This document shows, piece by piece, positions 26,367 to 35,498 of a stretch of 64,000 bases of DNA. Source of the stretch: Saccharothrix saharensis. GTDB lineage: Bacteria > Actinomycetota > Actinomycetes > Mycobacteriales > Pseudonocardiaceae. The DNA is taken from NCBI RefSeq assembly GCF_006716745.1, contig NZ_VFPP01000001.1:3162001-3226000 (forward strand), given 5' to 3'. The first letter of the stretch is position 1; the number at the start of each line of letters is the position of its first letter. The translations under genes and the position numbers were made by a program. The notes under the pieces are model-generated. The model did not search any database and was not told the DNA's origin. It saw only the letters and a list, made by a program, of their open reading frames with translations.

Positions 26367-26449
26367 CCAGACAGTCCTGCACTCATACCAGACACATGCA
26401 CGGCCACGCCACCAGACAGCGCCAGACCTCCGATCAGACCTCACCAGAC
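26367..26449. repeat. Iteron-like CCAGAC repeats upstream of the XRE gene
   Basis: Exact CCAGAC copies begin at 26367, 26388, 26412, 26422 and 26444, and a TCAGAC variant begins at 26434. The first two are extended to ATACCAGACA. Spacings of 21, 24, 10, 12 and 10 bp put most of them on one face of the helix. On the minus strand they read TGTCTGGTAT, directly before the XRE start. Confidence 0.7.
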
Positions 26450-26527
26450 GCGTCGATCGGCGGAACCGCTCGGTGGAACCGGTAAGAACGGCAGCACCGA
26501 CGGAATACCCGGTGACCGGGAGCGCGC

Positions 26528-26803
26528 ATGTGGACGGTTCTGATACCTATCGGTGCAGCGAGCGCCACCCTCGTACTCGTGCGGTATTACCGGTGTTTCC
26601 GGTGCGACTGCGGCCATTGCCGAAGTCGGTTCATCCTTCTTCGCCGCGCGCACGAACGGGTGTTGCGGCGGAAGAGGAGCACACGCCCATTGCAGAGGAA
26701 GAGAGTTGACCCAGATGGTGCTGCAGCCCTCGGACGCGGTCGAGCAGACGTCGTACATCCGGATCACGAGCGAGGCGGAGTTCAAGGAATCCGTGACCGC
26801 TGA
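26528..26803 (+). CDS. Candidate small membrane protein with Cys cluster
   Basis: The ATG at 26528 has GGGAG 5 nt upstream and opens a 91-residue frame. The first 20 residues (WTVLIPIGAASATLVLV) look like a membrane helix. A cysteine cluster, CFRCDCGHC, then a very basic stretch follow. It overlaps the next gene by 89 bp in another frame, and its second half looks like antisense-type low-complexity sequence. The good ribosome site and hydrophobic start argue for it; the overlap argues against. It may be real only as a shorter or alternative product. Confidence 0.3.
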   Translation: MWTVLIPIGAASATLVLVRYYRCFRCDCGHCRSRFILLRRAHERVLRRKRSTRPLQRKRVDPDGAAALGRGRADVVHPDHERGGVQGIRDR

Positions 26804-26939
26804 CGGCGACTACGAGATCACCTTCGACACGACGGCGACCGTGGCCCTGACGCCCGACGCGGCGGAGAAGCTGTACCGGATGCTCGGGGCGCGCATCCCG
26901 GAGCTGCGGCGACTGGCTGCCGCGATCAGCCTGAACTGA
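26715..26939 (+). CDS. Small conserved hypothetical protein (74 aa)
   Basis: The 74-residue acidic protein starts at ATG 26715 behind a purine-rich GGAAGAGAG. It contains YIRITSEAEFKESVTADGDYEITFDTTATVALTPDAAEKLYRML, a compact alpha/beta sequence without cysteines or membrane helices. It is transcribed away from the XRE gene, and a hairpin follows 18 bp after the stop. Pairing of a small protein with an XRE regulator recalls actinobacterial XRE/DUF397 modules, but this protein does not show the DUF397 pattern. Confidence 0.65.
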   Translation: MVLQPSDAVEQTSYIRITSEAEFKESVTADGDYEITFDTTATVALTPDAAEKLYRMLGARIPELRRLAAAISLN

Positions 26940-26957
26940 CTCCGGTCCTCCAGGCGG

Positions 26958-26986
26958 ACGGGCAGCGGCTTACCGGGGCTGCCCGT
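26958..26986. terminator. Hairpin between convergent small genes
   Basis: The stem ACGGGCAGC / GCTGCCCGT (9 bp) with an 11-nt loop lies between the genes ending at 26939 (+) and 27016 (-). Confidence 0.65.
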
Positions 26987-27015
26987 TCACCGGACGTCGC
27001 GCAGGAGCCGGACGG

Positions 27016-27216
27016 CTACTCGGCCGGGGCGAGGGACATCGGGCCGTAGACCTCGGACTCGCTGCGCAGCAGCGTCACCTGCGCGACGCCCGCCTCCCGC
27101 AGTTCGACCCACGCGGACGAGAACCAGTCCTCGGCGGCGGTCTGGTCGGGGAAGGCGGCCGCCGGGCCGTCGATCTCGTGGCCGTGCTCGTCCTGGTACC
27201 GCCACCGGTACTCCAT
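27016..27216 (-). CDS. Small conserved actinobacterial protein (66 aa)
   Basis: The 66-residue protein reads MEYRWRYQDEHGHEIDGP, then AEDWFSSAWVELREAGVAQVTLL and EVYGPMSL. The pattern, with repeated aromatic residues and a C-terminal YGPMSL, recurs in actinobacterial proteins I remember as unannotated. GGAGG lies just upstream on the minus strand. It is divergent from cobU, 78 bp away. No function can be given. Confidence 0.75.
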   Translation of the reverse strand: MEYRWRYQDEHGHEIDGPAAAFPDQTAAEDWFSSAWVELREAGVAQVTLLRSESEVYGPMSLAPAE

Positions 27217-27294
27217 GACGGACCTCCTCGCGCTGCTCCGTACGGGTAACGTTCCCGGTCAGGCTATGTCCTCACGGAACGGTTGGAGTGCGGT

Positions 27295-27852
27295 GTGACG
27301 CGTCGGACACTGGTGCTGGGCGGCGCGCGTTCGGGGAAGTCCGCCCACGCCGAAGGGCTGCTCGCCGAGGACGTCGTGACCTACGTGGCCACCGCGCGCC
27401 GCTACCCCGACGACGCCGACTGGGAACTGCGGATCGCCCAGCACGTCGCCCGCCGCCCCGCCACCTGGACCACGGTGGAGGCCCCCGCGCCCAGCGACCT
27501 GATCGCCCTGCTCACCGCCACCAGCGAGGTCGACCCGCCGATCCTGGTGGACGACGTGGCTACCTGGCTCAACGGCGTGCTGGACGACGCGGGCGCCTGG
27601 GAGGGCCACGGCATGGGCCAGGTCGAGGCCGAGTGCGCGGCGCTGGTCCGGGCGGTCGCGCACACCCGCGCCCGGTTGGTCCTCGTGTCGGCGGAGGTCG
27701 GCCTGGGCGTCGTGCCCGGCACGCACTCTGGCAGGCTCTTCCGCGATCACCTCGGCTCGCTCAACGCGCGGCTGGCCGAGGTCTGCGACGAGGTGCTGCT
27801 GGTCGTCGCCGGAATCCCACTGCGCTTGCGCGAACCCGGAGGTAGTCGGTGA
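27295..27852 (+). CDS. cobU: Adenosylcobinamide kinase / adenosylcobinamide-phosphate guanylyltransferase
   Basis: The 185-residue protein starts at GTG 27295 (GGAG 6 nt upstream) with the P-loop [38 protein letters not shown] near residue 35 includes the His that takes the guanylyl group. [12 protein letters not shown] near 86 and [10 protein letters not shown] near 134 complete the CobU signature. It phosphorylates adenosylcobinamide and attaches GMP in the nucleotide-loop branch of cobalamin synthesis. Its stop overlaps the cobT start by 4 bp (GTGA). Confidence 0.95.
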   Translation: MTRRTLVLGGARSGKSAHAEGLLAEDVVTYVATARRYPDDADWELRIAQHVARRPATWTTVEAPAPSDLIALLTATSEVDPPILVDDVATWLNGVLDDAGAWEGHGMGQVEAECAALVRAVAHTRARLVLVSAEVGLGVVPGTHSGRLFRDHLGSLNARLAEVCDEVLLVVAGIPLRLREPGGSR

Positions 27853-28886
27853 CCATCGAGTTCCCGTCCGTCGAGCCGCCGAGCGAGCACGCCCGCACCG
27901 AGGCGCTGGCCCGGCACGCCGTGCTCACCAAGCCGGTCGGCTCACTCGGCAGGCTCGAAGACCTCGGCGCGTGGGTGGCCGCCTGCCAGGGCGAGTGCCC
28001 GCCCCGCCCCTTCACCCGTCCCCGGGTGGTCGTGTTCGCGGGTGACCACGGCGTCGCCCAGCACGGCGTCTCCGCCTACCCGCCCGAGGTGACCGGCCAG
28101 ATGGTCGCGAACTTCCTGGCGGGCGGCGCCGCGGTGAACGTCCTGGCCACCGCCGCCGGCGCCACCGTCCGCGTGGTCGACCTGGCCGTCGACTCCGACA
28201 CCGCCGTCGGCGACTTCAAGGTCCGCCGCGGCTCCGGCTCCATCGACCGCGAGGACGCCCTGACCCGCGAAGAGGCCGAGCGGGCCGTCGAGGTGGGCCG
28301 CCGACTCGTGGACGACGAGGTCGACGGCGGCGCGGACCTCCTCATCGCCGGCGACATGGGCATCGGCAACACCACGCCGGCCGCCGTCCTCATCGCCGCC
28401 CTCACGGGCTCCGAGCCGGTCGCCGTCGTCGGTCGCGGCACCGGCATCGACGACCAGGGCTGGATGCGCAAGACCGCCGCCATCCGCGACGCCCTCCGCC
28501 GCGCCCGCCCGGTCATCAACGACCCGGTGGCGCTCCTGGCCGCCTCCTCGGGCGCCGACATCGCGGCCATGGCGGGTTTCCTGGCCCAGGCCGCCGTCCG
28601 CAAGACCCCGGTCATCCTGGACGGCGTGGTGGTCGGCGCGGCCGCCGTCGTCGCCGAAGAACTGGCCCCCGGCGCCCGCGACTGGTGGGTCGCCGGCCAC
28701 CGCTCGGTGGAACCGGCCCACGCCCTCGCCCTGGGCCACCTGAGCCTCGACCCGCTGCTGGAGTTCGGCATGCGCCTGGGTGAAGGCTCCGGTGCCGTGG
28801 CCGCGCTCCCCCTGGTCGTGATGGCCACCCGCATCCTGGCCGAGATGGCGACCTTCGACAGCGCGGGCATCTCCGGGCCCGCCTGA
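27849..28886 (+). CDS. cobT: Nicotinate-nucleotide-dimethylbenzimidazole phosphoribosyltransferase
   Basis: The 345-residue enzyme activates the lower ligand base by moving phosphoribose from nicotinate mononucleotide to dimethylbenzimidazole. It shows [20 protein letters not shown] near residue 30, [16 protein letters not shown] near 60, [14 protein letters not shown] near 168, and the catalytic-glutamate region [13 protein letters not shown] near 303. It lies between cobU and cobS with overlapping stop/start codons on both sides. Confidence 0.95.
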   Translation: MTIEFPSVEPPSEHARTEALARHAVLTKPVGSLGRLEDLGAWVAACQGECPPRPFTRPRVVVFAGDHGVAQHGVSAYPPEVTGQMVANFLAGGAAVNVLATAAGATVRVVDLAVDSDTAVGDFKVRRGSGSIDREDALTREEAERAVEVGRRLVDDEVDGGADLLIAGDMGIGNTTPAAVLIAALTGSEPVAVVGRGTGIDDQGWMRKTAAIRDALRRARPVINDPVALLAASSGADIAAMAGFLAQAAVRKTPVILDGVVVGAAAVVAEELAPGARDWWVAGHRSVEPAHALALGHLSLDPLLEFGMRLGEGSGAVAALPLVVMATRILAEMATFDSAGISGPA

Positions 28887-29590
28887 TGCGCCTGGCGCTG
28901 TCCTGGCTGACCGTCCTGCCCCTCCGCGTCGGCTCCGGCGAAGTCGACGCGCGGGCGGCACGGCGAGCCATCGCCTTCGCGCCCTTCGTCGGCCTCCTCC
29001 TGGGCGCCGCCGCCGTGGCCATCCTCCGGCTCCCCCTGCCCGACCTCGTCGCCGGCTTCCTGACCGTCGGCTTCCTCGCCCTGGCCACCCGGGGCATGCA
29101 CCTCGACGGCCTGGCCGACACCGCCGACGGCCTGGGCTGCTACGGCCCGCCCGAACGGGCGCTCGCGGTGATGAAGGACGGCGGCGCGGGCCCGTTCGCG
29201 GTGGTCGCGCTCATCGTCGTGCTGGGCGCGGAGGCCGCCGCTCTGCCGACCGTCACCTGGGGAGCGGTGCTCCTGGCCCTGACCACCGGCCGGGCCGCGT
29301 TCGTGCTGTGCTGCCTGAGCGGCGTGCCGGCCGCGCGCCCGGAGGGCCTGGGCGCCCTGGTGGCGGGCACCCAGCCGCGCCGGGTCGCCGTGGGCTGGTG
29401 GACCGCGCTGGCCGCGGCCGGGTTCTTCGTGCACCCGTGGCACGGCCCCCTGGCCGTCGTCGTGGCCGCGGTCCTGGTCCTGCTCCTGATCGGGCACACG
29501 CGGAAGCGGTTCGGCGGGATCACCGGCGACGTCCTCGGCGCGGCGTGCGAAACGGCCACCCTCGCCGTGCTGGCCGTCACCGCCCTCTGA
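28886..29590 (+). CDS. cobS: Cobalamin synthase (adenosylcobinamide-GDP ribazoletransferase)
   Basis: The 234-residue polytopic membrane protein joins adenosylcobinamide-GDP to alpha-ribazole. After LSWLTVLPLRVG it has GMHLDGLADTADGLGCYGPPERALAVMKDGGAGPFA (residues about 71-107), the acidic active-site stretch of CobS. A further motif is KRFGGITGDVLGAACE near residue 209. About six membrane helices are visible. Its ATG overlaps the cobT stop (TGATG). No cobalamin riboswitch was seen before the operon. Confidence 0.95.
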   Translation: MRLALSWLTVLPLRVGSGEVDARAARRAIAFAPFVGLLLGAAAVAILRLPLPDLVAGFLTVGFLALATRGMHLDGLADTADGLGCYGPPERALAVMKDGGAGPFAVVALIVVLGAEAAALPTVTWGAVLLALTTGRAAFVLCCLSGVPAARPEGLGALVAGTQPRRVAVGWWTALAAAGFFVHPWHGPLAVVVAAVLVLLLIGHTRKRFGGITGDVLGAACETATLAVLAVTAL

Positions 29591-29726
29591 CCGCCGCCCG
29601 GGCGGCTGCCCCCACGGGCAGCCCGCGGTGCCCGCACGTCCGGCCCGTTCGGCCCAGCGGGGCCCGGCCACCACAGTCCACAGTGGAATGCGAGCCGGCC
29701 CGCCGGTCGGGCCGGGGAGCACCACG

Positions 29727-30005
29727 ATGGGGGGACGGATGCGAGGACGGTGGAAGGCCGGTTGGACGATGGCGGTACTGCTGGCCGTGGTGGCGATCGT
29801 CACGGGCGGCACGGGCGCGGCGTCGGCGGACCGACGTGCGCCACAGGCCGGGGAGGTCGCCGCTTCCCGGGCGACACCCGCGGTGCGGCACTTCGAGAAC
29901 GTGCGGTTCCAGCGCTGCCTGGACGCCGACACCAACACCGGCGGCAACGGCGGCAAGGTGCAGCTCTGGGACTGCGGACCCTGGAACCAGCAGTGGTGGC
30001 GGTAG
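29727..30005 (+). CDS. Short secreted protein with a single ricin-B-like lectin repeat
   Basis: The start at ATG 29727 is supported by GGGGAG 7 nt upstream; this gives 92 residues. A signal peptide (MRGRWKAGWTMAVLLAVVAIV, cleavage near AASA, about residue 34) precedes a mature part of about 58 residues. It contains FQRCLDADTNTGGNG and VQLWDCGPWNQQWW, one Cys-paired ricin-type repeat with the QxW end motif. A full R-type lectin has three such repeats in a beta-trefoil, so this is either a truncated gene that stops cleanly or a mini-lectin that trimerises. A strong hairpin follows 9 bp after the stop. Confidence 0.72.
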   Translation: MGGRMRGRWKAGWTMAVLLAVVAIVTGGTGAASADRRAPQAGEVAASRATPAVRHFENVRFQRCLDADTNTGGNGGKVQLWDCGPWNQQWWR

Positions 30006-30014
30006 CCGCGTGAC

Positions 30015-30052
30015 GCCCTGTGCCCGTCTCCCGGAGGAGGCGGGCACAGGGC
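30015..30052. terminator. Strong bidirectional terminator hairpin
   Basis: The outer stem GCCCTGTGCCCG / CGGGCACAGGGC (12 bp) continues with five more pairs to a 4-nt loop. It lies between the convergent mini-lectin and ilvE genes. Confidence 0.85.
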
Positions 30053-30074
30053 TGCCGGCAGGTCCCGCCGGTCG

Positions 30075-31175
30075 TCAGTCGATCTTCGTCATCCACCCGT
30101 GCGGGTCGCCGACCAGGCCCTGCTGGATCCCCGTCAGGTGGTTCCGCAGCTTCATCGTCACCTCACCGGTGCGCCCACCGGAGATCGCGAACTCGCCGTC
30201 CGCGTGCTTCACGTGCCCGACCGGCGTGATCACCGCCGCCGTCCCGCACGCGAACACCTCGGTCAGCTCACCGGACTCCGCCTTCTTCTCCCACTCCTCC
30301 GTGGAGAACCGCCGCTCCTCCACCGCGTACCCGAAATCGGCCGCCAGCCGCAGCAGCGAGTCACGCGTGATCCCCGGCAGCAACGCCCCGGACAGCTCCG
30401 GCGTCACGACCCGCGCGCCCTCCCCCGAGCCCAGGACGAAGAACAGGTTCATCCCGCCCATCTCCTCGACCCACCGGCGCTCCACCGCGTCCAGCCACAC
30501 GACCTGGTCACAACCCTGGTCGGCGGCCTGCGCCTGCGCCACCAGCGACGCCGCGTAGTTGCCCGCGAACTTCGCCGCACCGGTCCCACCGGGTGCCGCG
30601 CGCACGTACTCGGTCGACAACCACACCGTCACCGGCTTCAGCCCGCCCGCGAAGTACGACCCGGCGGGCGAGGCGATGAGCACGTACAGGTACTCCTTCG
30701 CCGGCCGCACGCCCAGCCCCTTCTCCGTGGAGAACAGGTACGGCCGCAGGTACAGCGACTCCTCGGGGATGGCGGGCACCCACCGCTCGTCGACGGCCAG
30801 CAGCTCCCGGATGGACTCCAGGAACAGCTCGTCGGGCAGCTCGGGCATCGCCAACCGGCGCGCCGACGCGCGGAAGCGCTCGGCGTTCGCCTCGGGGCGG
30901 AAGGACGCGATCGAACCGTCGGGCTGGCGGTAGGCCTTGAGCCCTTCGAAGATCGCCTGGCCGTAGTGCAGCACCATGGCCGCCGGGTCGAGCTCCAGCG
31001 AGTGGTAGGGCTCGACGACGGCGTCGTGCCAGCCCTGCTCCTGGTTCCAGCGGATCGTCACCATGTGGTCGGTGAAGTGCTGCCCGAAGCCCGGCTTGGC
31101 GAGTACCTCCGCAACGCGCTCCGGGGTCGCCGGCTGCGGGTTGGGGGTCCGGGTGAAAGGCAACGCGGTCGTCAT
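30075..31175 (-). CDS. ilvE: Branched-chain amino acid aminotransferase
   Basis: The 366-residue class IV (D-amino-acid/BCAT fold) PLP enzyme makes leucine, isoleucine and valine from their keto acids. [14 protein letters not shown] near residue 90, [15 protein letters not shown] near 161, [14 protein letters not shown] with the PLP-binding Lys near 212, and [11 protein letters not shown] near 251 are signature regions. The length is normal. It ends 22 bp after the shared hairpin and stands alone on its strand. Confidence 0.95.
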   Translation of the reverse strand: MTTALPFTRTPNPQPATPERVAEVLAKPGFGQHFTDHMVTIRWNQEQGWHDAVVEPYHSLELDPAAMVLHYGQAIFEGLKAYRQPDGSIASFRPEANAERFRASARRLAMPELPDELFLESIRELLAVDERWVPAIPEESLYLRPYLFSTEKGLGVRPAKEYLYVLIASPAGSYFAGGLKPVTVWLSTEYVRAAPGGTGAAKFAGNYAASLVAQAQAADQGCDQVVWLDAVERRWVEEMGGMNLFFVLGSGEGARVVTPELSGALLPGITRDSLLRLAADFGYAVEERRFSTEEWEKKAESGELTEVFACGTAAVITPVGHVKHADGEFAISGGRTGEVTMKLRNHLTGIQQGLVGDPHGWMTKID

Positions 31176-31296
31176 GGCAGCACGATAGCCGCCGGTGGGA
31201 CGTCAGAAAATCGCTGTCCCGACGCTCGGACATCCGACCATCCAAAAGAGCCGGGGAACACTCACGCCGGAGAACCGAGGAACCTTCGCGAACGCC

Positions 31297-32517
31297 TCAC
31301 CCGACCGGCTGCCGCACCCGACCCAGCCCGAGCAACCCGGTGCCCACCGCGATCCCCAACCCGGTGATCACCAACGCCGTGGCGGGCGCGCTCATCGCCA
31401 GCAGCACCGACAGCCCGAGCCCCAGGCACGCCGTGCGCATCGGCCACGTCCGGTCCTCCTGCAACAACACCCGCGCCGACGCGTTCGTGAAGCCGTAGTA
31501 GAACGCCGTCCCGCACGCACCGACCGCCAGCGCCGTCGACGGCGGCAGCGCCACCACCGCGCCCACCGCCAGCGCCGCGCCCACCACCTCCAAGGGCCAC
31601 CCGGCCCGGATCGCCGGCAGGTCACCCGTCTCGGTCAACCCGACCAACGTCCGCCGCGCCGACGCGAGCACGAAGAACAGCGACGACACCGCCGCCACCG
31701 CCGCGCCGACCGCGAGCACGGGCAGCAGCCACGCCCCGTCGGCCACGACCAGCGCGTCACGCAGCGGCGCGGGCGACAACGCCAACCGCGCCGACCCGAG
31801 CTGCCGCAGCAGCGCCGCGCCCACGCCGACACCCACCAGCAGCACCACACCGATCACCACGGGCACGGCCACGTGCAGCACGCGGGAGGAGAACACCTGG
31901 TCACCGCCTCGCGGCGCGGTCACCCGCTCGAACCCGACGAACGCCGCGAACAGCAGCAGCGCCGCTCCCATGACCCCGTCGAACCCCGGCCCACCAGCCG
32001 CTGGCCCGATCCCGCCGACCGCCGGGTTCTCCGGCGGCGCCACGGAGAAGCACACCAGCACCACCAGCGCGAGCACCCCGAGCACCACACCCGCGGCGGC
32101 CACGCTCACCCCGGTGCTCCAGCGGACACCGGCCGCGCCCAACGCCGCCGTCACCACGATCAGCCCCACGGCCGCCGCCGCCCGGTGCTCCGGCACGACG
32201 TACGCGCCGAACATCCCGGCCAGCGCCGCGGCCATCCCCGCTCTGCCCACCAGGTGCGCGCTCGCGCCGATGCGCGCGGGCCACGGCCCGAGCTGGTTCC
32301 GGATGTAGGCGTACCCGCCGGGGGCGTCCGGATACGCGCGGTGTTGGTCCGCGGTCGAGAACGCGCAGCACAACGCCGTCACGGCGGCTAAGAAGAGGCC
32401 GGGCAGGAACCAGGGGCCCGCCACGGCCGCGGCGGGGGCGAAACCGGTGAACACACCGGCCCCCAACGTCGCGCCGAGGGCGAGCGCCACGGCTCCGGCA
32501 CGGGGCGTGATTGTCAC
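31297..32517 (-). CDS. APC-superfamily amino acid permease
   Basis: The 406-residue protein has about eleven to twelve hydrophobic helices and almost no loops. Helix 1 carries the GATLGAGVFTGFAP glycine-rich break of APC transporters. The conserved stretch after helix 2 reads HRAYPDAPGGYAYIRNQLGPWPARIG. FAAFVGFERVTAPRGGD near residue 200 fits the FxAFVGFE motif of helix 6. The substrate is probably an amino acid or amine, but it cannot be named. It is divergent from pepA, which suggests peptide or amino-acid turnover. Confidence 0.82.
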   Translation of the reverse strand: MTITPRAGAVALALGATLGAGVFTGFAPAAAVAGPWFLPGLFLAAVTALCCAFSTADQHRAYPDAPGGYAYIRNQLGPWPARIGASAHLVGRAGMAAALAGMFGAYVVPEHRAAAAVGLIVVTAALGAAGVRWSTGVSVAAAGVVLGVLALVVLVCFSVAPPENPAVGGIGPAAGGPGFDGVMGAALLLFAAFVGFERVTAPRGGDQVFSSRVLHVAVPVVIGVVLLVGVGVGAALLRQLGSARLALSPAPLRDALVVADGAWLLPVLAVGAAVAAVSSLFFVLASARRTLVGLTETGDLPAIRAGWPLEVVGAALAVGAVVALPPSTALAVGACGTAFYYGFTNASARVLLQEDRTWPMRTACLGLGLSVLLAMSAPATALVITGLGIAVGTGLLGLGRVRQPVG

Positions 32518-32710
32518 CGGTACACAGTCTCAGATCAACCGGGTGACCGCGAACGCCCGGCCGGTTGACCCCCGTTCGTGTTAATTGTTACTCATTGCGA
32601 TCGAAGGTGCGGCGGCCATCAGTGTGAACGCGACCTTTAGCATTCGTCAGATCATCCCCATCCCGCCGCACGACCAGGAAGCGCCGGGAGGACCCCGTCA
32701 AGGAGCCGCA

Positions 32711-34207
32711 GTGACCGCGCCGAAGCTGGCCATCACCGACAGTGACCCGAGCAGCACCACCGCCGACGCCGTTGTGGTGGGCACAGTCCAGGGACCGGAC
32801 GGCCTCGCCCTCGCCGCCGGCTCCGAGGCGGTGAACGCCGCGTTCGACGGCGCGCTGCTGGACGTGCTCGACGCCGTCGGCGCGAGCGGCAAGGCCGAGG
32901 AGGTCGTCACCGTGCCCGCGCTGGGCAAGCTCAGCGCGCGCGTCGTGCTCGCCGTGGGCCTCGGCAAGCCCGCCGACGACGGTTCGGTCACCGAGGAGCA
33001 GGTGCGCCGCGCGTCCGGCGCCGCCGCCCGCGCCCTCTCCGGCCGCAAGCGCGCGGTCACCACGCTGAGCACCCTGCACCTCGGCCCCGCCGTCGAGGGC
33101 ACGCTGCTGGGCGCGTACTCGTTCACGGCCTACAAGTCGAACAAGGGCGACGGCCCGGTCGCGCGCGTCGACCTCGTCGCGCCGGCCGAGGGCAACATCC
33201 GTGCGCACCGCGCGACCCTCAAGGCGTCCACCGCGATCGCCGAGGCCGTCACCGCGACCCGCGACCTGGTGAACACCCCGCCGAACGACCTGTTCCCCGC
33301 CTCGTTCGCCGAGCGCGCCGCCGCCCTGGCCAAGGCCGAAGGCCTCGAGGTCGAGGTGCTGGACGAGAAGGCGCTGCGCAAGCAGGGCTTCGGCGGAATC
33401 CTCGGCGTCGGCGGCGGCTCCAGCCGTCCCCCGCGCCTGGTGCGCATCACCTACCGCGGCCCGAAGGCGGGCAAGAAGGTGGCGCTGGTCGGCAAGGGCA
33501 TCACGTTCGACACCGGCGGCATCTCGATCAAGCCCGCCGCGGGCATGGACGAGATGACCTCGGACATGGGCGGCGCGGCGGCCGTGATCGCCACCGTCGT
33601 GCTGGCCGCGAAGCTGAAGTACCCGCTGGAGGTGACCGCGTGGGCCCCGATGGCGGAGAACATGCCGTCGGGCACCGCCTACCGGCCCGGTGACGTGCTG
33701 ACCATGTACGGCGGCAAGACCGTCGAGGTGCTCAACACCGACGCCGAGGGCAGGCTGATCCTGTCCGACGCGATCGTGCGCGCCTGCGAGGACGCCCCGG
33801 ACTACCTGATCGAGACGTCCACGCTGACCGGCGCGCAGGTCGTGTCGCTGGGCAAGCGGACGGCCGGTGTGATGGGCACCGAGGAGTTCCGCGACCGCGT
33901 GGCCGCGATCGGGCGCGCGGTGGGTGAGCAGGCGTGGGCCATGCCGCTGCCGGACGAGCTGCGCGGCGACCTCGACTCGAAGGTGGCCGACATCGCGAAC
34001 GTGGCCGGGCACCGGTTCGGCGGCATGCTCGCCGCGGGCGTGTTCCTGCGGGAGTTCGTGGCCGAGGGCGTGACGTGGGCGCACATCGACGTGGCGGGGC
34101 CGTCGTTCCACACCGGTGGGCCGTACGGGTACACCACCAAGGGCGGCACCGGCGTGCCGGTGCGCACCCTGGCGGCGGTGCTGGCGGACATCGCGGCGAA
34201 CGGCTGA
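32711..34207 (+). CDS. pepA: Leucyl aminopeptidase (M17 cytosol aminopeptidase)
   Basis: The start at GTG 32711 follows AGGAG by 5 nt and gives 498 residues. The C-terminal catalytic half shows [16 protein letters not shown] near residue 258 (metal and active-site Lys), [11 protein letters not shown], and the M17 signature [10 protein letters not shown] near 343. The N-terminal domain (about 1-160) is the usual less conserved regulatory part. It is a hexameric two-zinc exopeptidase of the cytosol that removes N-terminal residues. Its position matches mycobacterial Rv2213. Confidence 0.95.
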   Translation: MTAPKLAITDSDPSSTTADAVVVGTVQGPDGLALAAGSEAVNAAFDGALLDVLDAVGASGKAEEVVTVPALGKLSARVVLAVGLGKPADDGSVTEEQVRRASGAAARALSGRKRAVTTLSTLHLGPAVEGTLLGAYSFTAYKSNKGDGPVARVDLVAPAEGNIRAHRATLKASTAIAEAVTATRDLVNTPPNDLFPASFAERAAALAKAEGLEVEVLDEKALRKQGFGGILGVGGGSSRPPRLVRITYRGPKAGKKVALVGKGITFDTGGISIKPAAGMDEMTSDMGGAAAVIATVVLAAKLKYPLEVTAWAPMAENMPSGTAYRPGDVLTMYGGKTVEVLNTDAEGRLILSDAIVRACEDAPDYLIETSTLTGAQVVSLGKRTAGVMGTEEFRDRVAAIGRAVGEQAWAMPLPDELRGDLDSKVADIANVAGHRFGGMLAAGVFLREFVAEGVTWAHIDVAGPSFHTGGPYGYTTKGGTGVPVRTLAAVLADIAANG

Positions 34208-34232
34208 GCCCGCGAGTCGTGGCTCGTGATGG

Positions 34233-34841
34233 TCAGTTCGCCACGCTGATCGCCTGACGGACGGTTCCCGGGTCGGCCAGGCAGCGCACCACCAGCGCTG
34301 CCAGGTCGGCCCGGGACACCCGCATGCCCCCGCGCACGTTGGTGCCCACCGCGGTGCGGTACGCGTCCGTGCGCGGACCGTTCGTGAGCTGGGGCGGGCG
34401 GACGATCGTCCACTCCAGACCGCTCGCGCGCACGACGTCCTCCATCCGCGCCATGTCACCCCACGGGTGCCTGAGCACCCGGCGCAGGACCGGCTTGACC
34501 AGGTAGCGGGTGAACGGGTCGTCGCCGTCGGTCACCATGCCGCTGTTGCTGACCACGACGAGCCGGCGCGCGCCGTGCGCCTTCATCGCCAGGACGACCG
34601 ACCTCGTGCTGTCCGTCTGCACGGAGGTCGGCGCGAGCGCCGCCCGCGGGCCGATCGCCGAGACGACGGCGTCCGCGCCGGCCACGTGCGGTCCGATCGA
34701 GTCGGGGTCCATCACGTCGGCGACCGTGTCGCGGCCGTTGCGCGTGCGCACGATCGCGGTGACGTCGTGCCCCGCTCCCCGGGCCAGCTCGACGATCTTC
34801 GAGCCGGTGCCCCCGCTCGCGCCCAGAACCGTGATGCGCAT
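34233..34841 (-). CDS. NmrA-like/atypical SDR NAD(P)-binding protein
   Basis: The start at ATG 34841 (AAGGGTGGAG upstream) gives 202 residues beginning MRITVLGASGGTGSKIVELA, the GxxGxxG Rossmann motif of atypical SDRs. ADAVVSAIGPRA near residue 58 and RLVVVSNSGMV near 91 fit the family, and LEWTIVRPPQLTNGP near 140 is its usual TxxRP motif. These proteins reduce flavins, quinones or aldehydes or act as redox sensors. It is divergent from a TetR gene across an 18/20 palindrome, which makes it a likely target of that regulator. Confidence 0.85.
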   Translation of the reverse strand: MRITVLGASGGTGSKIVELARGAGHDVTAIVRTRNGRDTVADVMDPDSIGPHVAGADAVVSAIGPRAALAPTSVQTDSTRSVVLAMKAHGARRLVVVSNSGMVTDGDDPFTRYLVKPVLRRVLRHPWGDMARMEDVVRASGLEWTIVRPPQLTNGPRTDAYRTAVGTNVRGGMRVSRADLAALVVRCLADPGTVRQAISVAN

Positions 34842-34855
34842 GGCTCCACCCTTCG

Positions 34856-34884
34856 GTTGGTGAGTACTCACTAACCTCTAGGAT
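34856..34884 (+). promoter_or_regulatory. TetR operator palindrome overlapping the tetR promoter
   Basis: GTTGGTGAGTACTCACTAAC (34856-34875) is an inverted repeat with 18 of 20 symmetric positions. It covers the -35 box TTGGTG (34857-34862) and most of the 16-bp spacer of a promoter with -10 TAGGAT (34879-34884). The ATG of the TetR gene follows 6 nt later. The layout implies autorepression and joint control of the divergent gene. Confidence 0.7.
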
Positions 34885-34890
34885 AGCCCC

Positions 34891-35460
34891 ATGACCACAC
34901 GCGACCGCATGCTCGACGCGGCGGCCCACGTCATGCGCACCAAGGGGCTCGCGCGGGCGACCACGAAGGAGATCGCCAAGGCGGCGGGCTTCTCCGAAGC
35001 GGCGCTCTACAAGCACTTCGCGGACAAGACCGAGCTGTTCCTGTCCGTGCTGCGGGAACGCGCGCCGAGCGACCTGACGGGGCTGCTGGCCGGGCTGCGG
35101 GCAGGACGCGGCGAGGTGCGGGAGACGTTGGTCGGCATCGCGCGGGCCGCGATCGCGTTCTACGGCGAGACGTTCCCGATCGCCGCGTCGATCTTCTCCG
35201 AGCCGGCGTTGCTGGCGGCGCACCGGGACGCGCTGAAGGTGCACGGCGTCGGTCCGGCGACCGTGCCGGAGACGTTGGCGCGGTACCTGGAGGCGGAGCG
35301 GGAGCTGGGGCGGTTGCCGGCGGGCGTCGACCCGGGGTCGGCGGCGGACCTGCTGCTGGGCGCGTGCCACTACCAGGCGTTCCTGGGATTCTTCTCGGAC
35401 CGGCCGGGAGATCCGGAAGCGCTGGTGAGGACGTTGTGGGACGGGATCAGGCAGGCCTGA
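34891..35460 (+). CDS. TetR-family repressor
   Basis: The 189-residue protein has the TetR HTH at residues about 3-50: RDRMLDAAAHVMRTKGLARATTKEIAKAAGFSEAALYKHFADKTELFLSVL. The C-terminal 130 residues are the variable ligand-binding and dimer domain. It begins 6 nt after TAGGAT without a ribosome site, so it is probably leaderless. The palindrome at 34856-34875 is the expected operator. The divergent NmrA-like gene is the likely partner. Confidence 0.9.
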   Translation: MTTRDRMLDAAAHVMRTKGLARATTKEIAKAAGFSEAALYKHFADKTELFLSVLRERAPSDLTGLLAGLRAGRGEVRETLVGIARAAIAFYGETFPIAASIFSEPALLAAHRDALKVHGVGPATVPETLARYLEAERELGRLPAGVDPGSAADLLLGACHYQAFLGFFSDRPGDPEALVRTLWDGIRQA

Positions 35461-35498
35461 GGGCAGGTTCGGGGCCGGACCCGGAGGCAGGCCGGAGG

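Noticed and set aside
26367-26449. CRISPR array
   Set aside because: The repeats are only 6-10 bp with short unequal spacing and there are no cas genes. An operator is more likely.
27217-27294. Cobalamin riboswitch before cobU
   Set aside because: Only 78 bp separate cobU from the divergent gene and the B12-box pattern is not present.
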